Positions 48,774-56,281 of a DNA stretch of 64,000 bases are shown here, piece by piece. Origin of the DNA: Gammaproteobacteria bacterium (GTDB taxonomy: Bacteria; Pseudomonadota; Gammaproteobacteria; Steroidobacterales; Steroidobacteraceae). The translations under genes were made by a program, and so were the position numbers. Numbering within the stretch: the stretch's first letter is position 1; each line of letters begins with the position of its first letter. Where the stretch lies: assembly GCA_021323735.1 (NCBI GenBank), contig JAJPKM010000038.1, positions 62,001 through 126,000 on the forward strand, written 5' to 3'. Below the pieces are notes generated by a model, which saw only the letters and a program-made list of their open reading frames with translations, made no database searches and was not told the origin of the DNA.

Positions 48774-48788
48774 CAAGAGGTAATTGCA

Positions 48789-49850
48789 ATGCAGCCGATA
48801 TTCGCACAAATATACAAAATCGATGAGCAACGGCGCGAGGTCACAGGAAGGGCAACACAGGAAATTGTAGACCGGGACGGGGAAGTAATGGATTATTTTT
48901 CCAGCAAGCCGAACTTTATGGCCTGGTCTGCTGAGATCTACAAAGATTCCGGTGGCCTTTCGCACGGGAACGTTCGCGCGATGCATGGGAACGTTTGCGC
49001 GGGCAAGCTAACGGATATTACCTTCGACGACGCCGAACGCGCCGTCGACGTGACTGCCAAAATCATCGATGACAACGAATGGGAAAAGGTCTGCGAAGGC
49101 GCATACCTTGGCTTTTCGATTGGCGGCCGCTACACGAAGAAATGGGCGGATATCGTCAATGAGAAAGTCGTGCAGCGCTATACGGCGATGCCGAACGAGA
49201 TCAGCATTGTTGATCGCCCATCGTGCAGCACGGCCAAATTCTTTCGAATTCACAAGCGAGATGGAAGCATTATGAAAAAGCTATTTCAAAATGCCGGCGC
49301 GCTGCGCAAAACCAATATCGAGTTTCGCGGCGGCAAAATCGGGCTGATAAAAGGGGCGGAGCTGGACGTATTTAAATCGATATTGGCGCGTCCACAGCCA
49401 TTCGATCCGGACTTTCTGCAAAAGTTTGACGCTGATCCGGCCATCGGCAGAAATGCTGGCGTGCGTGAGATTCGCAAGGCTCACCGGAGCCCAGTGCGTG
49501 CGGATATTAGTTTCGATGCGCTAGGACTAAGTAAGGCATTCGATTCGCGCCGATTGCAAAAATGCGGCGTTGATGGTTATGGCCGCAGCGCTGATGAGGT
49601 TAGAATCGGCAAGCGTATGCGTAACATGCGCAAGGTTGGCTTTCCGCCCAACTCGAGCAACGGTATTTCGGGCGGTGCGATTGCGGATACCGGCGCGAGC
49701 AATGATTTTCATGACCAGAGGTGGACGCCGCCGAAGCCGAATGTGATTGGCGGTCAGGTGGTAACGGATGTATCGCGCTCACCGAACATTCAAGCCGTTC
49801 TCGATGCCTTGAAGCAGGACATGTCGAAGCCGAAGCGCATGGCTCTCTAG
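48789..49850 (+). CDS. Phage prohead protease (XkdF/U35-like)
   Basis: A 353-residue protein whose first ~165 residues fit a prohead protease: IYKIDEQRREVTGRATQEIVDRDGEVMDY, a His in RAMHGN and a Ser in YLGFSIGGRY. Prohead proteases mature the capsid shell. The C-terminal ~190 residues may be a scaffold-like extension. No capsid gene follows, which is unusual. Confidence 0.75.
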   Translation: MQPIFAQIYKIDEQRREVTGRATQEIVDRDGEVMDYFSSKPNFMAWSAEIYKDSGGLSHGNVRAMHGNVCAGKLTDITFDDAERAVDVTAKIIDDNEWEKVCEGAYLGFSIGGRYTKKWADIVNEKVVQRYTAMPNEISIVDRPSCSTAKFFRIHKRDGSIMKKLFQNAGALRKTNIEFRGGKIGLIKGAELDVFKSILARPQPFDPDFLQKFDADPAIGRNAGVREIRKAHRSPVRADISFDALGLSKAFDSRRLQKCGVDGYGRSADEVRIGKRMRNMRKVGFPPNSSNGISGGAIADTGASNDFHDQRWTPPKPNVIGGQVVTDVSRSPNIQAVLDALKQDMSKPKRMAL

Positions 49851-50092
49851 TGACTGTGATATCCGCGCGGTACCGTGACCGGAACGGCCCGCGCGGTGCA
49901 CTTCTTTTTGTGGCACACAGAACAACGCAATCGTCGCGCCACATCATGGAGCTTGGCGTCCCATCCACAGATTTTCGCCAGCAGGTTAGGCGTGGTCTTG
50001 CGTTCGTGCAGGCAGCTCTCGCATTTCAAGAATAAAACGTACTGCCCGAACTCGTCGGATAGCCTCTCGACTTTGAAGTCCCGCGCCATCAT
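49847..50092 (-). CDS. Small zinc-ribbon protein
   Basis: Eighty-one residues (start 50092 or 50089) with CESC near residue 24 and LRCSVCHKKKC near 57-67, a four-cysteine zinc ribbon common in small phage proteins of unknown function. It converges on the protease gene with a 4-bp overlap and is divergent from the HTH gene at 50229. Confidence 0.65.
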   Translation of the reverse strand: MMARDFKVERLSDEFGQYVLFLKCESCLHERKTTPNLLAKICGWDAKLHDVARRLRCSVCHKKKCTARAVPVTVPRGYHSH

Positions 50093-50159
50093 GGGACTGT
50101 ATAAACATCCAGAGAACTACGCAATTTCGGCTGTGTGCGACGCCATAGACGCGAAATAC

Positions 50160-50213
50160 CGACACTAGTGTCGTTAGCGGAAGAATGTATATTGATAATG
50201 TATAAGCCTTTAA
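50160..50213. promoter_or_regulatory. Palindromic operator region between divergent element genes
   Basis: CGACACTAGTGTCG (50160-50173) is a perfect 14-bp palindrome, followed by an AT-rich inexact palindrome (TGTATATTGATAATGTATA) near 50187-50205 that includes -10-like boxes. Likely the control point of the divergent zinc-ribbon and HTH genes. Confidence 0.45.
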
Positions 50214-50228
50214 GCTATTGTCGCTTTC

Positions 50229-50705
50229 ATGGAAACCACGGAAGAAGATTTCTTTGAAGACGTAGTCGGGGATGCGGTCCGCGGCCAAGATGCGCGTGAG
50301 GAAGGGTTTTCTAAAAGCGCTGCAGAAACCAAATGGGGACCGGCAATCAAGGGAGGTTCGTACGGCTACCAGATCATTCCTGACGGGCTAGTGCGCCATC
50401 AGCAGGAGCTTGGCCTCGACGCGACGGACATAGTGCTGATACTGAATATCTGCATGCACTGGTGGGAAAGCGAACCCAAAAAGCTCCCGCACCCACGACC
50501 CGCCACAATTGCCAATCGCATGGGCACGTCTACCCGGACTGTGGAACGCCACATTGCTCGTCTCGAGAAGCTAGAAATACTGGATTGGCTACCGTCGCAA
50601 CATCGCAAAAACGGCCCAAGCATTCGGAAATTTAACTTCGATAAATTAATTCAGAAATTGGAAACGTTGGCGTGTAAGCCACGTGGAGTAGATAAAGCGG
50701 CGTAG
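50229..50705 (+). CDS. Helix-turn-helix protein, replication-initiator-like
   Basis: A 158-residue protein with an acidic start and a winged HTH (about 68-125: LDATDIVLILNICMHWW ... PATIANRMGTSTRTVERHIARLEKLEILDWLP). This HTH_36-type pattern is found in phage and plasmid replication initiators or regulators. The stop codon lies within the 5' end of the tRNA-like sequence. Confidence 0.65.
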   Translation: METTEEDFFEDVVGDAVRGQDAREEGFSKSAAETKWGPAIKGGSYGYQIIPDGLVRHQQELGLDATDIVLILNICMHWWESEPKKLPHPRPATIANRMGTSTRTVERHIARLEKLEILDWLPSQHRKNGPSIRKFNFDKLIQKLETLACKPRGVDKAA

Positions 50706-50807
50706 CTACAACGGATAGAGCTCCCGAATCACTTAGGCTATACCGCTGGTTGCCCCCAGGGGGTGCCGTTCGGGGAGATGCAGGTTCGACTCCTGCCGCC
50801 GCACCCA
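50696..50807 (+). tRNA. tRNA-like gene with a 42-nt anticodon loop
   Basis: Acceptor GCGGCG/CGCCGC (first pair mismatched), T8-A9, D-arm GCTA...AGAGC, anticodon stem CCCGA (50723-50727)/TCGGG (50770-50774), variable GAGAT, T-arm GCAGG-TTCGACT-CCTGC and an encoded CCA (50805-50807). The anticodon loop is 42 nt instead of 7. It could be a tRNA with an inserted segment, a decayed tRNA or a tRNA-mimic. It overlaps the end of the HTH gene. Confidence 0.5.
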
Positions 50808-50823
50808 TATTATACAAGGCAAC

Positions 50824-50851
50824 AAAAAACCCGCCAAGCCGTTAAGGCGGG
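50824..50851 (-). terminator. Terminator for the zinc-ribbon membrane protein
   Basis: CCCGCC/GGCGGG stem (50830-50835 and 50846-50851) with A6 on the plus strand before it gives a T-tract on the minus strand. It stands about 165 bp downstream of the 51016-51516 gene. Confidence 0.6.
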
Positions 50852-51015
50852 CGGGTTCGCAGTTTCGCGAGCCTAGCAGTGGTATAGGACCGCGAATTCC
50901 TCCGCCGTAAGCTTGCCGCCGCACTGCACCAGGGCTGCTGTAACACGTTGCACCCGCGGCCAATGTTCCCGTAGGTAGGAGTCCGTTTCGCAAAGCGGTC
51001 AACTACTCGCATGGC

Positions 51016-51516
51016 CTATTGGAAGCTTCGCCCTCCGCTGCGCTTTCCGTTCGCAGTGTCGCATTCAAGCATTATGAGTTTAGGCGCGTACTTATACGGA
51101 TTAAAACGTTCCGAATCACCGTTTACGAACAGCTCGGCATCGAGGATTTTTGACTCGCGCAGCTTAATATCGACGTGGTGTATTCTGTAGATGCCGGTGT
51201 CGCTGCGCTCTTGCTGGATAGATATAAAGCAGTCCCGTAAGTCTACCGGCTCCTTATTTGCGATTATCACCTGCGAGTCGAGGTAATTGATTGCGGCTTT
51301 TATTACCGGGATGTTTTCCTTTGTGTCGAATATTGCGGTGAGTAAGAACGCGAAAAGGAAGAGGCCGCCCAGGATTCCGAACACTAAGAGCCAGGGGGAG
51401 CCAGTTTTGGTCGAAATGTGTCGTCTGGAAACCTCCAGGGGAGCGCCACACTTTGGGCATGCCTTTGCCTGGTCGCTAATTTCAGTTGTGCATTCCGAGC
51501 ATTTTACGAGTGCCAT
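51016..51516 (-). CDS. Zinc-ribbon single-pass membrane protein
   Basis: A 166-residue protein: N-terminal zinc ribbon (CSECTTEISDQAKACPKC, residues 6-23), one membrane helix (about 42-62) and a ~100-residue C-terminal domain of unknown fold. This zinc_ribbon-plus-TM layout is common in small uncharacterised bacterial and phage proteins. It may be a late-acquired passenger near the right end. Confidence 0.7.
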   Translation of the reverse strand: MALVKCSECTTEISDQAKACPKCGAPLEVSRRHISTKTGSPWLLVFGILGGLFLFAFLLTAIFDTKENIPVIKAAINYLDSQVIIANKEPVDLRDCFISIQQERSDTGIYRIHHVDIKLRESKILDAELFVNGDSERFNPYKYAPKLIMLECDTANGKRSGGRSFQ

Positions 51517-51602
51517 GATTCGCGCTATCTCCGACGATTATCTGGTTTTTAGATATCTGAAGTTTGCATATAGCTTTATTAGCCGCTCGGACGCAAGCGG
51601 CT

Positions 51603-51857
51603 ATGCCAAAAACCATTCATCGCAACGAATATCGAGTCCTTCTCCGCCTATTGAAGGCAGCTAGAGTAAAGGCCGGATTCACACAACTCGAATGCGCAGC
51701 CGCAATGGGTCGCCATCAGTCATTCATCAGCGATATCGAACGAGGAATAGTCCGGCTGGACCTGGTTCAGCTACGCGATTTGTGTCGGGTTCTCAAGACG
51801 GATCTCACGAAATTCATTCGGGCTTTCGAACGCGAGTTACAGCGGCGCCGAGCCTAG
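51603..51857 (+). CDS. XRE-family transcriptional regulator
   Basis: Eighty-four residues from ATG 51603, a compact lambda-type HTH (LLKAARVKAGFTQLECAAAMGRHQSFISDIERG). Divergent from the zinc-ribbon gene. Probably a repressor of the element or of its neighbour. Confidence 0.75.
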   Translation: MPKTIHRNEYRVLLRLLKAARVKAGFTQLECAAAMGRHQSFISDIERGIVRLDLVQLRDLCRVLKTDLTKFIRAFERELQRRRA

Positions 51858-52204
51858 GATAGGCTATGGGCCCGCCGACAGGCCGGTGCCAAATGTTGCT
51901 GGCAGCGCCGATGCCGCCAAGGGGCTGCCTGGTACGGAAAAAGGCCCTGCGACCGCCCTGGTCGGTTTACGGCGGCTAAACTGACCCTGGTGGGGGCCTG
52001 CCTGGGCTGTTTTACGGCAGGCGGGCCGGGTAGGGTGCGGCGGCCATTAAGGGGCCGTACCAAACCCTGTACCAAACTGCACCGTGAGCGGTCAGCTTTG
52101 CCGGTTTTTACAGTGCGGCAGTCAGCGCAAAAGTAGAAGCAAACGACTTGAAACAAAGTGCATTGGCATGGCACCGCCGTACCAGCGCCGTGCATGTGCC
52201 AGGG
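51858..52204 (+). promoter_or_regulatory. Right end of the element with arm-type repeats, no gene
   Basis: About 350 bp without a supportable ORF. It contains GTACCAAAC at 52057 and 52069 (12 bp apart) and GTACCAGC at 52179, matching the GTACC motifs at the left end, and a GC-rich stretch with hairpin potential. It fits the arm region of attR. Confidence 0.45.
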
Positions 52205-52262
52205 CTTGAAAACCGGCAAGGCCTCACGGCCTTCGCGAGTTCGAATCTCGCCCTCTCCGCCA
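52205..52262 (+). other. Displaced 3' half of tRNA-Ser (attR)
   Basis: Begins with the 13-bp core CTTGAAAACCGGC and continues with a variable arm (AAGGCC-TCAC-GGCCTT), a T-arm (GCGAG/CTCGC), acceptor CCTCTCC and CCA. Joined to the 5' half at 38340 it would make a normal tRNA-Ser, so this is the host 3' half pushed away on integration. Confidence 0.88.
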
Positions 52263-52264
52263 AC

Positions 52265-52305
52265 AAAAATCAAAATGGGCCTGCTTTGGGCCCATTTTGA
52301 TTTTT
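52265..52305 (+). terminator. Terminator of the original tRNA-Ser transcription unit
   Basis: A 17-bp perfect stem AAAAATCAAAATGGGCC / GGCCCATTTTGATTTTT with a short loop and terminal T5, directly after the displaced tRNA half. Its position shows this side is the ancestral downstream flank. Confidence 0.85.
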
Positions 52306-52340
52306 GAAGGAGCAGGGTGCGTGGACGAACCCGCCGAGTT

Positions 52341-52443
52341 CGACAAAATCGCCCGGAGCGATTTTGGACGCCGGAGCGCCTTGGCGACGGCGCGCGAAGC
52401 GCGAGGGCTAGGATGGCCCGAGTCAATCCCACCCTCTCCGCCA
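52341..52443 (+). repeat. REP-like copies and a 19-bp tRNA-Ser 3'-end copy
   Basis: CGACAAAATCGC...GGAGCGATTTT (52341-52369) matches the hairpin at 4942. AGGGCTAGGATGGCCCGAGTCAA (52404-52426; shown in parts) matches the imuB/dnaE2 element. AATCCCACCCTCTCCGCCA (52425-52443) is identical to the 3' end of the functional tRNA-Ser. The rest of 52306-52721 holds no gene; an inverted repeat CTCGTTCGT/ACGAACGAG lies near 52648-52691. Confidence 0.6.
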
Positions 52444-52721
52444 GACGTGAGTTCGACACATCGGGGCTGCTTCCCTGGCTATGGCGCAAGCCTCTGCGGA
52501 TATGGTCTCTTGAATTTGCGACAATCGTCAATATAACAAGGAGTTACAGCGCTTTATCCTATTATTCAGATGCTCAAATATGCCGACTTATCCACAGCGG
52601 ATTCCGGTACCGCATGGTAAATTGTTACCCGATAGAAGATGACCCCCTCGTTCGTCACTGATCAAGCACGTCGCAAGACGTCACGAACGAGTCGGGTCGC
52701 TCCAACTGCCAGGGCCGGCGA

Positions 52722-53384
52722 ATGTCATTCCCACTCCGATACGCAATCCTGATCGATGGCGGGTTTTTACTCCGCAAACTCGAACACAGGCTCAGAAAAT
52801 TTCCAACAGCGGATCAAGTCGAGGCGGTCGCTTCGGCAATCGGCGGGCATTTGTGCGTGCATGGGCTCGATCGCCTTCGCGTTTATTTTTACCATGCCAG
52901 ACCCGCGACAGGAATACTTACAAATCCATTGAGCAAAGCTCAAACGGATTTATCGAACACCGCTATTTTTAAGGCGCACGAAAGCTTATTAGACACGCTT
53001 GAGTTGCGACCGGACTTCGCATTGCGCCTCGGCGAGACCAGCACCCAAGACTGGAAGCTTGGAAGTAACGCACTCAAGTCCCTGTTAAAAAAGCCAAGGC
53101 AAATCGAAGCGGGTGATCTTGTGCCGAACATCACGCAGAAAGGCGTTGATTTGCGAATTGGGCTGGACATAGCAAGACTGGCGCTAACTCAATCGGTGCA
53201 AGCAATTGTGGCCGTGACGGGCGACAGCGATTTGATTCCCGCGTTCAAGTTCGCCAGACGTGAAGGACTTCGCGTGTTCCTCTGTCACTTCGACCACGGA
53301 GTAAAGCGCGACCTGAAAGCCCATGCCGACAGAGTTATCGATGTAAACCTCGTCCAGTCAGCGGCGGCGCTTACTCGACGCTAA
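52722..53384 (+). CDS. NYN-domain putative RNase (PIN-like)
   Basis: A 220-residue NYN/PIN-like protein: AILIDGGFLLRKLE, then QKGVDLRIGLDIARLA and VTGDSDLIPAFKFARREG, which supply four clustered Asp metal ligands. Related LabA/NYN proteins are RNA nucleases, some in toxin or defence roles. It lies in an AT-richer stretch between two tRNA-end copies, so it is probably transferred cargo. Confidence 0.8.
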   Translation: MSFPLRYAILIDGGFLLRKLEHRLRKFPTADQVEAVASAIGGHLCVHGLDRLRVYFYHARPATGILTNPLSKAQTDLSNTAIFKAHESLLDTLELRPDFALRLGETSTQDWKLGSNALKSLLKKPRQIEAGDLVPNITQKGVDLRIGLDIARLALTQSVQAIVAVTGDSDLIPAFKFARREGLRVFLCHFDHGVKRDLKAHADRVIDVNLVQSAAALTRR

Positions 53385-53419
53385 AGAGATGTTTCAATTC
53401 CAGCGAAAGCCGGGGCAAC

Positions 53420-53662
53420 GTGTTCTCTGCGCGAACCCGGAAAGGGGGCCGCAGAAATGCAGCCGAAATCATGCTCAGTCGAATACTCATAATAACGTTC
53501 GGCCGTGACACGCTCATCGACGCTGAGGACGCAGCCAAGCTGAAGGCGACCTACTCACTGGCCGAACACGTTTATTTTTCGGATTCAGGGCACCTGGGGA
53601 TAATCAGCCGGGCATCGGATATCGCCACCCTGATCGCCAAATTAGTGCATGAGACGCGCTAA
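53420..53662 (+). pseudogene. Fragment of an alpha/beta hydrolase C-terminus
   Basis: About 60 residues (ILIITFGRDTLIDAEDA ... SDSGHLGIISRASDIATLIAKLV) match the last part of an alpha/beta hydrolase, with the catalytic-position Asp and His, but no N-terminal part exists upstream. A remnant, possibly translated from ATG 53471. Confidence 0.5.
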
Positions 53663-53694
53663 TGCGGAATGGCAGGTCGGAGGCGCAGCCGAGC

Positions 53695-53713
53695 AATCCC
53701 ACCCTCTCCGCCA
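53695..53713 (+). repeat. Third 19-bp copy of the tRNA-Ser 3' end
   Basis: AATCCCACCCTCTCCGCCA, identical to 38411-38429 and 52425-52443. Such copies are left at att sites by repeated integration into the same tRNA. It bounds the NYN segment on the right. Confidence 0.75.
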
Positions 53714-53791
53714 AATCTACGCCAGCGCTATGCTATCCCACAGCTTCCGGCGACCGATTCGGTGCGCAGTCGCCATCGGGGAATATCGGGT

Positions 53792-54379
53792 ATGGATGAA
53801 ATCGTCTTTCGAGAAGTAGACCGCGAAACCTGGCCGGACTTTGTGAGCCTCTTCGAGAGCAGGGGCTGCCCAAAAAGCTGTTGGTGTATGGTTTGGCGAT
53901 CAACTGCCGCTGAGGCAAAGCCGTCCGACGGTGCAGACCGCCGCGCGGCGATGAAATCCAGGGTGGAGGCCGGCGTGCCGATCGGTATTCTCGGCTATTG
54001 TGATGACGTCCCCATCGCCTGGTGTTCGATCGCACCTCGGGACACCTATCGCCATCTCGGGGGCCTTGATGATGGCGACAAGCCTGAACAGGTCTGGGCG
54101 CTGGCGTGCTTCTTTATCAAGCGGCAGCATCGCGGCCATGGGATTTCGAAAAAGCTGCTGCAGGCCGCCATCAAACATGCCGCTTGCAATGGCGCTACGA
54201 TCGTGGAGGCCTATCCCGTCGATCCCGACTCCCCGAGCTATCGCTTCATGGGTTTTGTCGAAACCTTCAGCGAAGCCGGCTTTCAAGAGGTTGGACGCGC
54301 CGGGCAGCGTCGCCACGTCATGCGTCTTCCTGTCGCTCCTGCGCACAAGCAAAAAATTCATAGGGAGACATCGGCGTAG
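53792..54379 (+). CDS. GNAT-family N-acetyltransferase
   Basis: From ATG 53792, 195 residues with a GCPKSCWCMVWR motif near the N-terminus, a central LACFFIKRQHRGHGISKKLLQAAIK motif (acetyl-CoA-binding RxxGxG/A) and SYRFMGFVETF. The Cys-rich motif is seen in a GNAT subgroup of unknown substrate. Longer upstream frames run through the tRNA-end copy and are rejected. Confidence 0.82.
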   Translation: MDEIVFREVDRETWPDFVSLFESRGCPKSCWCMVWRSTAAEAKPSDGADRRAAMKSRVEAGVPIGILGYCDDVPIAWCSIAPRDTYRHLGGLDDGDKPEQVWALACFFIKRQHRGHGISKKLLQAAIKHAACNGATIVEAYPVDPDSPSYRFMGFVETFSEAGFQEVGRAGQRRHVMRLPVAPAHKQKIHRETSA

Positions 54380-54384
54380 TCGTC

Positions 54385-54744
54385 TCAGCGAGCCGCGCCC
54401 CGCTTGGTCCTCGGTGATAACGCCAGCCCGAGGAATACCAGTACGGCTTGATTGAGCCGCAGGATATCTTCGTCATCCAATTTACCGATGCGTGTGCCAA
54501 CCTTGGTTTTTGGTACGGTAGTAACCTTGTCCACCATTAAGCGACACGTCGCTCGCAGGCCATTGCGCTCGTTCGGCTCGACCAGTAGCCGGAACAGTGG
54601 TGCGCTCGTCTCCTCAGTGGTGAACGCGCAGACGGTGATCGAATCGGTTGCATCGAAGCTGTCGTCCTGGATGATGACGACGGGGCGTGGTTTCCCAGCG
54701 TAGTCCTTGCCGCCGGCGACGGTCCAGATATCGCCTCGCTTCAT
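54385..54744 (-). CDS. MazF/PemK-like toxin endoribonuclease
   Basis: A 119-residue MazF-fold protein: KRGDIWTVAGGKDYAGKPRPVVIIQDD, a conserved GKPRP loop with the active-site Arg, and VDKVTTVPKTKVGTRIGKL. MazF toxins cut mRNA at short sequences and stall growth. The ATG overlaps the antitoxin stop by 4 bp. Terminates tail to tail with the GNAT gene, 5 bp apart. Confidence 0.88.
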   Translation of the reverse strand: MKRGDIWTVAGGKDYAGKPRPVVIIQDDSFDATDSITVCAFTTEETSAPLFRLLVEPNERNGLRATCRLMVDKVTTVPKTKVGTRIGKLDDEDILRLNQAVLVFLGLALSPRTKRGAAR

Positions 54745-54965
54745 TCATGGCCCCAATCTGAAACGGCATCGATGAATGCCTGATCCTCATGGGCGTGCGT
54801 GGTCGTGGCTACGGCCAATGACTGGCGGTGCGCCTCTGACCGGAAGGACGGTGCGCGTACATCCGGCACCCAAATCTGGATTGGGCGCAAACCCTGCGCG
54901 CGCAACCGCTCGCGATGTTGGCGCACCTTCGTGCGGGAGGGCTTGGGCTTTGATGCCGAGGCCAT
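54741..54965 (-). CDS. MazE-like antitoxin
   Basis: A 74-residue basic protein, KVRQHRERLRAQGLRPIQIWVPDVRA ... EAHRQSLAVA ... DQAFIDAVSDWG, the known antitoxin type paired with such MazF proteins. The N-terminal part should bind DNA and the C-terminal acidic part the toxin. Overlap with the toxin start points to coupled translation. Confidence 0.87.
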   Translation of the reverse strand: MASASKPKPSRTKVRQHRERLRAQGLRPIQIWVPDVRAPSFRSEAHRQSLAVATTTHAHEDQAFIDAVSDWGHE

Positions 54966-55026
54966 GAAGAGTCTCCGATCAGGTTACATGTAACCTATCA
55001 TGGGCCGTAGGATTTGGCTAGAGGCA

Positions 55027-56250
55027 TCATATGTCGCGCATGGCAGATGCCGGTGAAATGGACGCGGCGCGCAGCGCCGGCCAGATGACGGCGGCCTGAC
55101 TCAGGGCCAAAACCAGAAGAGCCCCGAATAGAAAATACCCGACAGCCATGGGTCTCAACTGCAGCTGGGTCGCGAGCCATAAATTGCCCGCGATGCCGAG
55201 TGCAATGCCGAGTACGCCGCCGGCGCCCGCTATCAAAAGGTTCTCCGTGTGGAAGTATTCCAAGATGTGATGGCGCCTGGCTCCCAAGGCGCGCCGCATC
55301 CCGATCTGACGGCGTCTCTGGGTGACCCAAAAGGTCGTCAAGCCGAAGATACCGCATGCCGCGACGCTCAACAGCAGAACCGACAGGATCGCAAGCGTGA
55401 CGCCCAGGCCTCGGGTGGCGCGGTAAATGGTTTGTCTTGTCTGGGCAAAGCTGCTGACATCATCGACGATCCGCGACCGGCTGAGATTGAATAGTGCCTT
55501 CGTGGCCGCGGGCATCACGGCGTCCCGCTGGCCGGGAAGCGTCCGTACCAGGTAGACATTCGATCTTCCATTGTCATGCTGCGGCAGAAAGACCGAATGC
55601 TCGCTCGGCCACTCGCTTTCGTCCAACCCGTTCGCTGCCCATGGCGCCTCGGACCTCTCGACGACTCCAACGATTCGAGTTCGGGTGGTTTCATTGAAAA
55701 ACACATCCTTGCCCAGCGCATCGCCCTTTGGAAACAAAGCCTGTGCCAATGAATAAGTCAGGATGGCAGAGGCCGGCTGCGGCTGTTCACCGCTGCCTTC
55801 ATCGAGGACCTCATCGGGCGCGAACCATCTGCCGGCGAGCAGCCGCAGACCCCAGGCTTTGAATGCATGCTCATCGACGTGATATCGCGCGGCATTCGCG
55901 CTCGCCTGGCGCTGCTCGGGTGCGAGCTTGATGGCCGCTCTTGGTCCGTAGCCTCGCAAGGGAAAGGAATTGGTGACCGACACTTCCGCGACTCCGGGCA
56001 GCGCGCGCAGCGCTGCAAGATCTCCCTGCATCTGCGCAGCGAGACTTGCGGATTGGCCGACAAATTCGTTCTGAATCGTGAAGATGTTCGCTTCGTCCAG
56101 ACCGCTCGGCCGACGAATCTGCTGCACACGCTGCTGAATGATCGACAACGAGTTGCACACGATCGCAATGGTCAACGCGACTTGCAGACCGACCAGAAAG
56201 GCGCCGAGTTTCCGTCGACGCAGCTGTAAAATGATGGGTACTAACTCCAT
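55027..56250 (-). CDS. MacB/FtsX-like ABC transporter permease
   Basis: A 407-residue permease: N-terminal helix (AFLVGLQVALTIAIVCNSLSII), a large periplasmic MacB-PCD domain and three C-terminal helices in an FtsX layout, with IGMRRALGARRHHILEYF before the helix pair. Such proteins are permeases of tripartite or mechanotransmission ABC systems. It follows the other permease by 31 bp. No ATPase gene lies beside it. Confidence 0.85.
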   Translation of the reverse strand: MELVPIILQLRRRKLGAFLVGLQVALTIAIVCNSLSIIQQRVQQIRRPSGLDEANIFTIQNEFVGQSASLAAQMQGDLAALRALPGVAEVSVTNSFPLRGYGPRAAIKLAPEQRQASANAARYHVDEHAFKAWGLRLLAGRWFAPDEVLDEGSGEQPQPASAILTYSLAQALFPKGDALGKDVFFNETTRTRIVGVVERSEAPWAANGLDESEWPSEHSVFLPQHDNGRSNVYLVRTLPGQRDAVMPAATKALFNLSRSRIVDDVSSFAQTRQTIYRATRGLGVTLAILSVLLLSVAACGIFGLTTFWVTQRRRQIGMRRALGARRHHILEYFHTENLLIAGAGGVLGIALGIAGNLWLATQLQLRPMAVGYFLFGALLVLALSQAAVIWPALRAASISPASAMRDI

Positions 56251-56281
56251 GAGGCGTATTTCCTGCGGCGTATCTGTTCTG

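Noticed and set aside
50632-51002. Minus-strand frames across the tRNA-like gene
   Set aside because: The predicted peptides contain the familiar RRQESNLHL-type string that comes from reading the complement of tRNA T-arms.
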